The position numbers and the translations under genes are program-made. From positions 186,001 through 250,000 of the forward strand of contig DASVEE010000067.1 in assembly GCA_036380735.1 (NCBI GenBank): a stretch of DNA of 64,000 nucleotides, given 5' to 3'. This document shows, piece after piece, positions 40,815 to 48,227 of this stretch. How positions within the stretch are numbered: position 1 is the first letter of the stretch; each line of letters starts with the position of its first letter. The notes beneath the pieces were generated by a model. It searched no databases. It saw nothing but the letters and a program-made list of their open reading frames with translations, and had not been told where the DNA came from. The DNA is from DASVEE01 sp036380735 (GTDB lineage Bacteria; Acidobacteriota; Thermoanaerobaculia; Gp7-AA8).

Positions 40815-40900
40815 CTGGTTCCTCCGTCACCGGCCACATGCGGCTCTGCGTGGCCCGTATAAGAGTCTTTTACCGGCGTTGCATCCCGGCACGGGCTCCG

Positions 40901-40944
40901 ATTTCCTGACCTTCAGTCATGTCTGTTACTTGCATTTCCTGACA
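40901..40944. promoter_or_regulatory. ATTTCCTGAC direct repeat in the divergent intergenic region
   Basis: ATTTCCTGAC occurs at 40901-40910 and at 40934-40943, 33 bp apart or about three helical turns, on one face of the DNA. The region lies between the minus-strand regulator operon (start 40814) and the sigma gene (start 41004). It may be an operator pair or an ECF-type -35 element. Confidence 0.5.
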
Positions 40945-41003
40945 TACGTGCTGAAATGGGTAGGGAAGTGGTGCCGTTGGAACACTCCGACTCGGAGAGA
41001 GTG

Positions 41004-41558
41004 ATGCAGGAGCCCCGCAGAGAGGCAACACACGAGACGTCCGTCCGGCCGGACCCGCCGAGCGACGCGCCCGAGGCGTTCGAGGAGGCTTATCTGCAGT
41101 TTGCTCCGCTGCTCCGCAAGATCGCGATTGGAAAGTTCAGAATCCCGCCGGCCGACGCCGAGTCCCTCGTGCACGACGTCTTTGCGACGTACTTCACGAA
41201 TGCGCAGGAAGTCCACGAGGTGGGACCGTATCTCGTCGGAGGTATCTGCAACGCTTCGCGGCAGTACAGGCGGAGGACGGACGCGGCGAACGAGCTCTTT
41301 TGCGGCGAGTCACCGTGCGCCGCAGCCCCCGCGGAGCCGATGGTCCGTGAGGTGGAGAGACGGATTCTCCTTGGCCGCATGCTTGCCCGGATCGGCAGCC
41401 GCTGCCGCGAGATTCTGGAGCAGTACTACGTCAACGGCGAGAGCACGGACGCGATCGCGCAGCGGCTGCGGTTCAAGGCTACAACCGTGCACATATTGCT
41501 GCACAAGTGCCGCAAACGCGCCCTGCTGGCCTATCACGCGATGGAGCGGCACCGGTGA
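41004..41558 (+). CDS. ECF-type RNA polymerase sigma factor
   Basis: A 184-residue sigma-70-family protein. Region 2 (about 30-95) includes FEEAYLQFAPLLRKIAIGKFRIP and LVHDVFATYFTNAQ. Region 4 (about 120-175) includes CREILEQYYVNGESTDAIAQRLRFKATTVHILLHKCRKRAL, a clear helix-turn-helix. ATG 41004 follows GGAGAGA. Its stop overlaps the next start (GTGA), coupling it to a zinc-finger/TPR protein that is likely its anti-sigma partner. Confidence 0.88.
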   Translation: MQEPRREATHETSVRPDPPSDAPEAFEEAYLQFAPLLRKIAIGKFRIPPADAESLVHDVFATYFTNAQEVHEVGPYLVGGICNASRQYRRRTDAANELFCGESPCAAAPAEPMVREVERRILLGRMLARIGSRCREILEQYYVNGESTDAIAQRLRFKATTVHILLHKCRKRALLAYHAMERHR

Positions 41559-42892
41559 AACACATCCTCGAGTCTGATCTCGCGCTCTTTGCGTTTGGTC
41601 CAGATGCCGTGAGCCCTGCGCGTCGTGCGGAGATCGAAGCGCACGTTGCGACCTGCCATGACTGCCAAGCTTCGCTGGATTTTTTCGTCGTGGCGGAAGG
41701 TGATCTGAAAGACGACGACACGTGGGAACAGGCACTTGGGTCGGAAACACGCACGTCGCTCTTGGCCTACGGCGCACAGGTTGCCACCGAAGATAGCGAG
41801 GCGGAGGAACTGCTCCGGCCGTTCATCGAGAATCCCATTCAGGCCGCGTGGACGTCGCTCAGTACAAGGCGGCGCTACCGTACCGGTGGCGTCGTACGAA
41901 AGCTGAGCGCCGCGGCGCATAGCGTGTGCGAAAGCGATCCGTTGGTTGCCCTCACATTGGCTGAGACAGCTGTGGCGGTGGCCGAGTCGCTGGCTGATGA
42001 TCTTTACCCCGCGCAGGCGGTGCATCAACTCCGTGGTACTGCGTGGAAGGAGCGAGCAAACGCCCAGATGCTTCTCGGTCAGTTCCCGGAGGCGCATGGC
42101 TCGCTCGACCACGCCGAACGTGCTTACCGGCGGGTTACCCACAACGCGTTGGGTTTATCGATGGTCGCCTTGGTAAGGGCGGCCGTGATGTACGAACAGC
42201 AGCGATTGGATGACGCTATGGTCATCGCGCAGCGTGCCGAGCTTGGGTTCTCGCATTTGGGTGATGACAAACGCCGGATGGACGCTCGGTTTCTGCGGGC
42301 GAGCATCCTCTTCGAGGCTGGCGCCGCTGGCGATGCCGCAACGCTGTTCCAGGAAGTGATCGATTACGGGCAACAGATCCGAAGTCCGCTATGGGAGGCG
42401 CGTGGTTCATATGCCCTGGCTAACGCTGAGATCGATCTCGGACGTCTTTCCGACGCGGCGATGCACTTCCACCGCGCACTGGTTACCTTTCGGGCAATTG
42501 GGCCAGATCCCGACCGCATTGCCACAGAGTGGGGTATCGCACGTGTCGTTTTGCAAAGCGGAAGGCTGCCGGAGGCGATCCGGCGTCTAAAAGACGTGGC
42601 TGCGGACTACGAGAAGGGCGGGATGGTTACTGACGCGGCCCTCGTCGGGCTAGATATCGTCGAGGCGCTTCTCGCCCTTGGCCGAACATCCGAGATCACG
42701 AAGCTGGCGCAACACCTGTTCTCCGTATTCAGGAAGGCGGGCATGTTGACTGGCGCCCTCTCCGCCATGGCCTACATGAAAGATGCGGCAGCGCAGGCAC
42801 GGCTGACACAGCACGATGTTGGAAAAATCCGCACGTTCCTTAGGCGCGCGGCACGTCAGCCAGCACTCAAATTCGCCCCGCCTCATGGCTGA
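41555..42892 (+). CDS. putative zinc-finger anti-sigma protein with TPR repeats
   Basis: A 445-residue protein starting at GTG inside the sigma factor stop. The N-terminus carries H-x3-C-x2-C (H30, C34, C37), the zinc-binding anti-sigma motif. No transmembrane helix is seen, so it should be cytosolic. The remainder (about 90-430) is helical with TPR-like pairs such as RAAVMYEQQRLDDAMVIAQRAE and GSYALANAEIDLGRLSDAAMHFHRAL. The C-terminal part resembles that of the TPR protein at 48228. Confidence 0.83.
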   Translation: MKHILESDLALFAFGPDAVSPARRAEIEAHVATCHDCQASLDFFVVAEGDLKDDDTWEQALGSETRTSLLAYGAQVATEDSEAEELLRPFIENPIQAAWTSLSTRRRYRTGGVVRKLSAAAHSVCESDPLVALTLAETAVAVAESLADDLYPAQAVHQLRGTAWKERANAQMLLGQFPEAHGSLDHAERAYRRVTHNALGLSMVALVRAAVMYEQQRLDDAMVIAQRAELGFSHLGDDKRRMDARFLRASILFEAGAAGDAATLFQEVIDYGQQIRSPLWEARGSYALANAEIDLGRLSDAAMHFHRALVTFRAIGPDPDRIATEWGIARVVLQSGRLPEAIRRLKDVAADYEKGGMVTDAALVGLDIVEALLALGRTSEITKLAQHLFSVFRKAGMLTGALSAMAYMKDAAAQARLTQHDVGKIRTFLRRAARQPALKFAPPHG

Positions 42893-42990
42893 GCCAAAAA
42901 TCCCGTATAGGTTCCTTGGCGCTGAGACACACTTCTTGATGAGGGCGCCCTCCCAAAGAACGCCGGCGACAGCCGGTTCCAGGAGGGCTT

Positions 42991-43296
42991 ATGCGAAGTG
43001 TGTCCAAAGGTATGTTGCAGGGCGTAGCGCTGCTGACGTTAGTGGCTGCGCTGGCTTTCGCACCCACGGTGAAGGCAGATGAGGTTGACCCAAATCAGCC
43101 GCTCGAAGCGCGGATTCGTCCACCTATCGGTGTAACGTCGAATACACCGTCGTCAACGCCCGAACGCCCGGACCAGCCGGTCGAAGCGCGGATTCTTCCT
43201 CCCATCGGCGTCACGTCGAAAGCACCAGCACCACCATCTTTCATGGAGTTGCTCTTCGGCTGGATCGAGATGCGTTTTCGGTTAGCAGTCGAATGA
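42991..43296 (+). CDS. secreted peptide with duplicated EARIxPPIGVTS motif
   Basis: A 101-residue protein with a signal peptide (about 1-29, SKGMLQGVALLTLVAALAFA). The mature part carries two copies of a motif: QPLEARIRPPIGVTSN (about 36-51) and QPVEARILPPIGVTSK (about 62-77), separated by a Ser/Pro-rich linker, and an amphipathic tail SFMELLFGWIEMRFRLAVE. AGGAGG-like sequence lies before the ATG. It may be a signalling peptide or a substrate for processing; no known family. Confidence 0.7.
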   Translation: MRSVSKGMLQGVALLTLVAALAFAPTVKADEVDPNQPLEARIRPPIGVTSNTPSSTPERPDQPVEARILPPIGVTSKAPAPPSFMELLFGWIEMRFRLAVE

Positions 43297-43305
43297 TCAA
43301 GCGAA

Positions 43306-43342
43306 CGAGCGCGACGGGTCATCCCCTGACCCAACACGCTCG
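43306..43342 (+). terminator. interrupted hairpin after the motif-repeat peptide gene
   Basis: CGAGCG and CGCTCG flank GGGTCA and TGACCC with small internal bulges around a TCCCC loop. It lies 10 bp after the stop. No T-run follows, so termination is possible but unproven. The rest of 43343-43516 shows no gene. Confidence 0.4.
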
Positions 43343-43516
43343 GAGCGAGCAAATATCGTCGCGGTACCCGGTAGGGAGTCGCCACGGCTCCACCACTCCG
43401 TAGATGGAGTCGTGGCGATGACGCACCGGCAGGCTTTAGTCCAGGCGCAGTCTTCCCAACCACCTTCACCCGTCCGGGACAGTCGTTCGTCGCCGCGGCT
43501 CCACCACCGTCCGACG

Positions 43517-43885
43517 ATGACGACCGAAAGAAAAGCAAGGACCTACACACACGCTCACCGCCAGCGGCTCGACCGGGCGGTGGCCCACTACCTTCGCGAC
43601 TGCTATACGCACCGCACCGCCGCACGCGTCTCCGAGTTCGCGGCATTTCTGAAGCGCAACCCGGAGTACCTGACGCGGACCACTTCCTTCCTGGTGGGCG
43701 TTTCGTTGCGAAACTACCTGCGGCGGAAGCAGTTGGAAGAGGCAGTCAGGCTGCTCACGACGACGCCCCTCACGATCGAAGAGATCGCGCTGCACGCCGC
43801 GTTCGGCACCACCTCCACCTTCTACCGATGCTTCCAGAAGGAGCACGGGATGCCGCCGGGCGAATTCCGGGAGGTCAGAAAATGA
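43517..43885 (+). CDS. AraC-type HTH protein
   Basis: A 122-residue protein with an AraC/XylS-type double helix-turn-helix. Residues 45-70 (LTRTTSFLVGVSLRNYLRRKQLEEAVRLL) are the first HTH and helix 4, and residues 80-118 (TIEEIALHAAFGTTSTFYRCFQKEHGMPPGEFR) form the second HTH and signature. There is no ligand domain, so it is a stand-alone DNA-binding unit. Its stop overlaps the next start (ATGA). Confidence 0.85.
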   Translation: MTTERKARTYTHAHRQRLDRAVAHYLRDCYTHRTAARVSEFAAFLKRNPEYLTRTTSFLVGVSLRNYLRRKQLEEAVRLLTTTPLTIEEIALHAAFGTTSTFYRCFQKEHGMPPGEFREVRK

Positions 43886-44097
43886 CAGGAGATGTCCTGA
43901 ATGAGACATGGGCCGATGGCCCGGACGAGACGGACGTGACGCGCGACTACTTCTCGATGCTGGCGGCCGGAGTCCTCAAGGAGCATAACCGGGGTGTGTG
44001 GCGTGCGTTCCGTGCCGGTTACACACGTAACTTCCACGCGGACGTCCCCGGTGCACCGCCGCCGGGTGAGGACCACATCGCTTACGGACTCCTATGA
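43882..44097 (+). CDS. small protein coupled to the AraC-type gene
   Basis: A 71-residue protein beginning in the overlap with the preceding stop. It is acidic at the N-terminus (TWADGPDETDVTRDYF), with a helical centre (SMLAAGVLKEHNRGVWRAFRAGY) and a Pro-rich C-terminus. No domain recognised. The coupling suggests it modulates or partners the AraC-type protein. Confidence 0.55.
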   Translation: MTGDVLNETWADGPDETDVTRDYFSMLAAGVLKEHNRGVWRAFRAGYTRNFHADVPGAPPPGEDHIAYGLL

Positions 44098-44170
44098 GTG
44101 TCTAAACCGCGAGCCAGCAGTCACTTAGTGGTAGTTTTAGATCTTCGCTGACACTCGGAGGCTTAGATCT

Positions 44171-44383
44171 ATGGACGAGGCCTATTACAAGAGGTGGTGG
44201 CCGGTTCTCTACCAAATCGCCCGGAGCGAGTTTCAGCTGACCTCCGACGAGGCCGATGACATCGCTGACGACGTGCTGCTCTCAACGCTGCTCCGTGCAG
44301 ACAAGATCGAGAACACGCACGCTTGGCTGACGGCGGCGCTTCGAGCCGCCTGCCGCCGCCATGCGCAGCCCGTCCAAGGCTAG
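44171..44383 (+). CDS. orphan sigma-70 region-2-like small protein
   Basis: A 70-residue protein that aligns with region 2 of the ECF sigma factor at 41004: EAYYKRWWPVLYQIARSEFQL corresponds to EAYLQFAPLLRKIAIGKFRIP, followed by DEADDIADDVLLSTLLRADKI and AWLTAALRAACRR. It has no region 4. GGAGG lies nine bases before the ATG. It may be a remnant or a functional sigma-domain decoy; the frame is intact and ends cleanly. Confidence 0.6.
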   Translation: MDEAYYKRWWPVLYQIARSEFQLTSDEADDIADDVLLSTLLRADKIENTHAWLTAALRAACRRHAQPVQG

Positions 44384-44434
44384 CACTCTGACGGTTGACC
44401 TGCTCTTCCCGGTGTAGAGGCGTACACTTCAGTC

Positions 44435-44617
44435 ATGAAGCACGCCGCGCTCGATGCTCAGCTTCGTGCGGACTACCTCGCGATAACCGAGAAGTTTGGT
44501 GCTCTCGACTTTGAGGAGTTTATCGTGCTCTGGCATGAAGCCGATGCGCTGATGCAGGCCACGGTCAACTTGGGGCTGGAGCCCTCAGACGCAGGGAATC
44601 TACTCCTTCAGGAGTAG
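44435..44617 (+). CDS. small hypothetical protein
   Basis: A 60-residue acidic protein with a predicted helical core (LRADYLAITEKFGALDFEEFIVLWHEADALMQ). No motif recognised. It lies just before the 21-bp tandem array. No strong Shine-Dalgarno; start ATG 44435 is the only good candidate. Confidence 0.4.
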   Translation: MKHAALDAQLRADYLAITEKFGALDFEEFIVLWHEADALMQATVNLGLEPSDAGNLLLQE

Positions 44618-44679
44618 TGGTCGCCCACTAGCGTGCATCGCACCGGGACATCACGTCTCGCCTGACGGCGTGTCACCCG

Positions 44680-45032
44680 CCGTGAATGGATCGCCGGAGC
44701 TGTGAATGGCATCGCGCAAGCCATGAATGGCGTCGCGCAAGCCATGAATGGCATCGCGCAAGCCATGAATGGCATCGCGCAACCCATGAATGGCATCGCG
44801 CGACCCATGAATGGCATCGCGCAACCCATGAATGGCATCGCGCAACCCATGAATGGCATCGCGTAACCCATGAATGGCATCGCGCAACCCATGAATGGCA
44901 TCGCGTAAGCCATGAATGGGATCGCGCAACCCATGAATGGGATCGCGCAACTCATGAATGGGATCGCGCAACCCATGAATGGGATCGCGCAACCCATGAA
45001 TGGCACCGCTAAGCCGTGAATGGCATCGCCGA
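44680..45032. repeat. 21-bp tandem repeat array (about 16 copies)
   Basis: The unit is ATGAATGGCATCG followed by CGCAACCC (variants GCGCAAGCC, GCGTAACCC, GGGATCG). About 16 near-identical copies run head to tail. As 21 is a multiple of three the frames stay open on both strands, giving artificial reading frames (7-residue period). I see no Shine-Dalgarno or start context, so I treat it as a non-coding minisatellite. Confidence 0.9.
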
Positions 45033-45077
45033 GCAGTTCGTGGCTACGGGAATCGAACCCACGGTCCAGAATATTCG

Positions 45078-45115
45078 TGATATCGATTTGTGGCACTTGA
45101 CACAAAACGATATCA
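45078..45115. promoter_or_regulatory. 38-bp dyad operator centred on a -35 box
   Basis: TGATATCG-n-TTTGTG (45078-45092) is mirrored by CACAAA-n-CGATATCA (45101-45115), a near-perfect palindrome of 38 bp with centre at 45096.5. It covers the -35 hexamer TTGACA (45097-45102) of the promoter driving the gene at 45276. A dimeric repressor bound here would block polymerase. Confidence 0.75.
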
Positions 45116-45125
45116 GGCCTACATT
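45097..45125 (+). promoter_or_regulatory. sigma70-type promoter upstream of 45276
   Basis: TTGACA at 45097-45102 and TACATT at 45120-45125 are separated by 17 bp, the consensus spacing. The transcript would start near 45132 and have a leader of about 145 nt before the gene at 45276. Confidence 0.7.
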
Positions 45126-45275
45126 AACGCACAGACCGGTCCGCTCCCCTCGGGTACGTTCGATCGCGTGGATCCAACGGCACCCCATCGCCCGTCGCGC
45201 TCCGGCCGGAGCAAGGGCGGGTACCCCAAGCCGCCACTCGCCGAACATGGCGGGTGGAGAAAGGAATGGTGTCCC

Positions 45276-45866
45276 ATGGAGATCCCGTCACCCCCGACCA
45301 CCGTCACCCGGCCCGATGCCAGCGCCAACGCCGCGACCGACGTTCCGCCGGCAGCGCCGCCGCTGCTGACCGTCACGAAGTATCAGAACGTCGCGACCGA
45401 GTTGCTGGAGCTGCTCGACCTCGTCGAAAGCAAAATCCCCGACCTGCAGAAGGAGAACGCTGCCGCGAAGGCCTACATCAGGGGCCGGAAGAGCGTGCCC
45501 GTTCCGTTCATGGAGAGCGCTGTCACGGCAGTACAGCTCACGCCGCAACTCCAATCCGTCAACGCGCTCGATCCCCTCGTTGCGCATGACACGCTGCAGT
45601 ACATCGCGGCGATGGCGCCCGTGAAGGCAAAGCTCAAATCGCTCTACACAAATCTGTCGTTCACGACGGACTCCAAAAAAGTCGGTCTCGGCGGCGACGC
45701 GCTCACCGTCTACGACTTTGCAAAAAGCGTCGCGCGGAAAACGGACAGCGACGACGCCCTGGCGCACGTGGAGAACATGAAGCTTGCGCTGGGCCGTAGC
45801 CGTGGCCGCAAGAAGAAGACGGACGGAGAGGAGGTGACGAAGGCACAGCCGAAAACGACCACATAA
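45276..45866 (+). CDS. hypothetical protein, first gene of the M4 peptidase module
   Basis: A 196-residue protein. ATG 45276 has GGAGAAAGGA at 45256-45265. The first 30 residues are Pro/Thr/Ala-rich and likely disordered. The body is helical, with LLELLDLVESKIPDLQKENAAAKAY (coiled-coil-like) and LVAHDTLQYIAAMAPVKAKLKSLY. The C-terminus is basic then acidic (GRSRGRKKKTDGEEV). No family recognised. Position under the dyad promoter and before the peptidase suggests the same pathway. Confidence 0.65.
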   Translation: MEIPSPPTTVTRPDASANAATDVPPAAPPLLTVTKYQNVATELLELLDLVESKIPDLQKENAAAKAYIRGRKSVPVPFMESAVTAVQLTPQLQSVNALDPLVAHDTLQYIAAMAPVKAKLKSLYTNLSFTTDSKKVGLGGDALTVYDFAKSVARKTDSDDALAHVENMKLALGRSRGRKKKTDGEEVTKAQPKTTT

Positions 45867-45874
45867 AGCAAAGC

Positions 45875-45905
45875 GCCCGGTCCCGCGTTGGCGCGCGGGC
45901 CGGGC
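45875..45905 (+). promoter_or_regulatory. intercistronic hairpin before the M4 peptidase gene
   Basis: GCCCGG-T-CCCGCG and CGCGGGCCGGGC pair with one bulged T and a six-base loop. No T-tract follows. It may moderate read-through or stabilise the mRNA between the first gene and the peptidase. Confidence 0.5.
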
Positions 45906-45952
45906 CAGCAGATCCCCCCTCCATCCCTGAAAGAAAAGAAAGGAGCTCGTGC

Positions 45953-47020
45953 ATGAGCAATGTAACTCCTCACGTGTGCGCTGTCATCCCTTCGCACATG
46001 TTCGACCGCATGGTGCAGCACGGCGACGCACCGACCCGCCACAGCGCGGAGTCGACGCTGAACCAGATGCACCGGCTGGCGAACGAGAGGATCCAAACCT
46101 TCATCGATGTCCTCCCCGAGACCGTCGAGCCGCAGAAGCACCGCATGGTCTTCGACGCCCAGCAGAAGCGCCAACTTCACGGGCCCGTCGCGCGCAGCGA
46201 GCATGAACCACCGACCGCGGACGCCGTCGTGAACCAGGCGTTCGATGGTGCCGGGAGCATGTGGGATTTCCTCGACCAGGTCTTCCACCGCAAGTCGATC
46301 GATGGGCACGGCATGCGTCTCGACGCGACTGTCCATTACGGGACAGGTTTTCAAAACGCGATGTGGAACGGCTATCAGCTCGTCTGTGGCGACGGTGACG
46401 GCCACCTCCTCGGAAGCTTCACGAAATGTCTGGCGGTGATCGGCCACGAATACGGCCATGGTCTGACGCAAAGCGTCACCGCGCTCGGCTACTACGGCCA
46501 GACCGGTGCGCTCAACGAGCATATCGCCGACGTGGTCGGAATGATGCTCAGGCAGTGGGCGGCCCGCGAAACGGTCGACCAGTCGGACTGGTTCATCGGT
46601 GGGCCGCTGCTCGGACCCGGCGTGACCGGGCGAGGCATCCGCTCGATGGCCGACCCTGGCACGGCGTACGACGACGCCGTCCTCGGGCGCGATCCGCAGC
46701 CGAAGCACATGGATCACTACGTCGAAACGGCGGCGGACCACGGCGGCGTCCACATCAACTCCGGCATCCCGAACCACGCGTTCTACCTGGCGGCGAAAGC
46801 CATCGGCGGGTTCTCGTGGGAGGTGCCGGGGCGCATCTGGTACGCCACGCTGACGGAACGTCTGACGTCCGACGCCATCTTCGACGACCTCGCCCGGGCC
46901 ACCGTCGACATCGCCGGTGAGCGCTACGGCAACGGCGGCGACGTGCAGCGGGCCGTCGCCCTCGCGTGGGACCAGGTCGGCATCGACGTGCCGCTGTTCC
47001 ACCGCCACAGGGCGGTCTGA
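45953..47020 (+). CDS. M4 (protealysin/thermolysin-like) metallopeptidase without signal peptide
   Basis: A 355-residue M4 peptidase. The zinc-binding HExxH is HEYGH at 165-169, the third ligand is E189 in GALNEHIADVVG, and the catalytic His motif is HGGVHINSGIPNHAFY (about 264-279). There is no signal peptide; the first 45 residues could be a short protealysin-type propeptide. AAAGGAG lies eight bases before the ATG. Upstream and downstream neighbours are unknown small proteins; an emfourin-type inhibitor was sought but not seen. Confidence 0.92.
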   Translation: MSNVTPHVCAVIPSHMFDRMVQHGDAPTRHSAESTLNQMHRLANERIQTFIDVLPETVEPQKHRMVFDAQQKRQLHGPVARSEHEPPTADAVVNQAFDGAGSMWDFLDQVFHRKSIDGHGMRLDATVHYGTGFQNAMWNGYQLVCGDGDGHLLGSFTKCLAVIGHEYGHGLTQSVTALGYYGQTGALNEHIADVVGMMLRQWAARETVDQSDWFIGGPLLGPGVTGRGIRSMADPGTAYDDAVLGRDPQPKHMDHYVETAADHGGVHINSGIPNHAFYLAAKAIGGFSWEVPGRIWYATLTERLTSDAIFDDLARATVDIAGERYGNGGDVQRAVALAWDQVGIDVPLFHRHRAV

Positions 47021-47081
47021 ACCCACCACTCACTTCTTCACTCACACGAACGAAAGACATACAGAAAATAAGGAGAAAGTC

Positions 47082-47387
47082 ATGAATACCAACACCAACA
47101 AGATCGATGTGCTCGATTTCACCTTCGAACAGATCGGCGACGGAGTCGCCACGCTCAACCTGCCGGAGTTCGCGCTGACCGCGCTCGAAGAGACGGCGAC
47201 CGAAGAGACGGAGACCGACCGCATCGAGCGCGTGCTCAAGCTCTACATGGGAATCCGGCCGCTGCTCGGTTCCCTCACGCGTATCCCGCTGATCCCGCCG
47301 GCATGGCGCAAGGCGCTGACGCTGTTCATCGAAACGGTCGACGCCCTCGCCATCGTGCGCGGATTCAAGGCCGGTCGGGACCTGTAG
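47082..47387 (+). CDS. small hypothetical protein after the M4 peptidase
   Basis: A 101-residue protein. The start at 47082 has AAGGAG six bases upstream. The N-terminal half is acidic (LEETATEETETDRIERVL); the C-terminal half is hydrophobic/basic (PLIPPAWRKALTLFIETVDALAIVRGFKAG). No family recognised. It lies 61 bp after the peptidase and ends before a terminator, so it closes the operon. A peptidase substrate or inhibitor is possible but untested. Confidence 0.65.
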   Translation: MNTNTNKIDVLDFTFEQIGDGVATLNLPEFALTALEETATEETETDRIERVLKLYMGIRPLLGSLTRIPLIPPAWRKALTLFIETVDALAIVRGFKAGRDL

Positions 47388-47401
47388 TTCGCAACGTCTG
47401 C

Positions 47402-47429
47402 GGCGGGGCTCACCTGGGCCCCGCCCTTT
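47402..47429 (+). terminator. terminator of the M4 peptidase operon
   Basis: GGCGGGGC and GCCCCGCC pair around an 8-nt loop and are followed by CTTT. It lies 15 bp after the stop of the 101-residue gene. Confidence 0.65.
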
Positions 47430-47448
47430 GGTCCACGCCATCCGTGCC

Positions 47449-47478
47449 TTGACATCGATTTATGCCACGTGGTACAAA
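47449..47478 (+). promoter_or_regulatory. promoter with operator half site for the HTH gene
   Basis: TTGACA (47449-47454) and TACAAA (47473-47478) are 18 bp apart. The spacer carries ATCGATTTATGCCAC, which matches 13 of 15 bases of ATCGATTTGTGGCAC in the dyad at 45082-45096. The overlap with the spacer is what an autorepressor would need. Confidence 0.55.
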
Positions 47479-47486
47479 GCGGGCGC

Positions 47487-47948
47487 ATGGGGTACCGCGA
47501 CCAAATTCGGGAAGCACGACTGGCCGCTAAGCTGACTTTCTCGGACATCCAGCGGCTGGCCGGCATTCCTCGCGGGCAGTACAAGGCGTTCGAGGAGGGA
47601 GGAAACATCGGGGTATGGCGCCTGGAGAAGATTCTCTCCGTCATCCCGAACCTCCCGCCGCTTCACCTGGGGAACGCCACGGTTGCGGCGAACCGCTCCG
47701 AACTGGCGGAGCTGCAGGGCACCATCGTGGCGCTCCGCGCGACGCTGCACGCGGCGCTGAACACCGCCGACCAGCTCAATGCCACCGTCCAGGCGAGGAT
47801 CGAGACGGCGGCGACGGCCGGCAACGCGGCGCAGGATGAGCGCGCGCGGCTCGCCGAGTTGCAGGAGTTCGCGCGTCAGGAGCTGGCGCCGGCCGCGGCG
47901 AGCAAGAAGCCGAAAGCGGGAGCGACGAAAGTGGCGAAAGTGCGGTAA
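47487..47948 (+). CDS. HTH regulator with C-terminal coiled coil
   Basis: A 153-residue protein. Residues 6-50 resemble an XRE-type HTH (DQIREARLAAKLTFSDIQRLAGIPRGQYKAFEEGG, then WRLEKILSVI). Residues 70-140 are a heptad-like coiled coil (RSELAELQGTIVALRATLHAALNTAD) followed by a basic Lys/Ala tail. The start at 47487 leaves almost no leader after the predicted promoter, suggesting a leaderless mRNA. It probably binds the operator shared with the upstream M4 peptidase module. Confidence 0.75.
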   Translation: MGYRDQIREARLAAKLTFSDIQRLAGIPRGQYKAFEEGGNIGVWRLEKILSVIPNLPPLHLGNATVAANRSELAELQGTIVALRATLHAALNTADQLNATVQARIETAATAGNAAQDERARLAELQEFARQELAPAAASKKPKAGATKVAKVR

Positions 47949-47991
47949 AACAGGGTAGGGAAATCCGCTCGCGGATCACTCCTCTATCAAG

Positions 47992-48162
47992 ATGGCGCTT
48001 TCCAGAAACTTCGCCTTCCTTCGCACGTTGTGCTGGCGGCTCGCCGCGAAGCCGCGCGTGAAGATCTACCGCGAGATGCGAGAGATCGATCGCATCCGCG
48101 CGCGGGAGATCTGGGCCGAAATCCAGATCTACGGCGACGGCGCCCTGCCGAAAGTGAACTGA
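47992..48162 (+). CDS. small basic hypothetical protein
   Basis: A 56-residue protein beginning MALSRNFAFLRTLCWRLAAK and ending with AEIQIYGDGALPKVN. It is basic and predicted helical. No Shine-Dalgarno of note and no recognisable family. Plausible because of its amphipathic amino-acid pattern and codon use, but it may be chance. Confidence 0.35.
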   Translation: MALSRNFAFLRTLCWRLAAKPRVKIYREMREIDRIRAREIWAEIQIYGDGALPKVN

Positions 48163-48227
48163 ACGCCAGCGCGGTGCATCGTCGCGCGAACTCGCACGAG
48201 GACGCACCGCGAGGCGTCATGGTTCGA

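Noticed and set aside
44608..45105. Low-complexity 7-residue-period proteins across the 21-bp array
   Set aside because: No Shine-Dalgarno, both strands equally open, composition dictated by the repeat; treated as non-coding minisatellite.
47082..47387. Emfourin-type peptidase inhibitor
   Set aside because: The position after an M4 peptidase fits, but the sequence does not show the emfourin pattern I recall, so only a hypothetical call is made.
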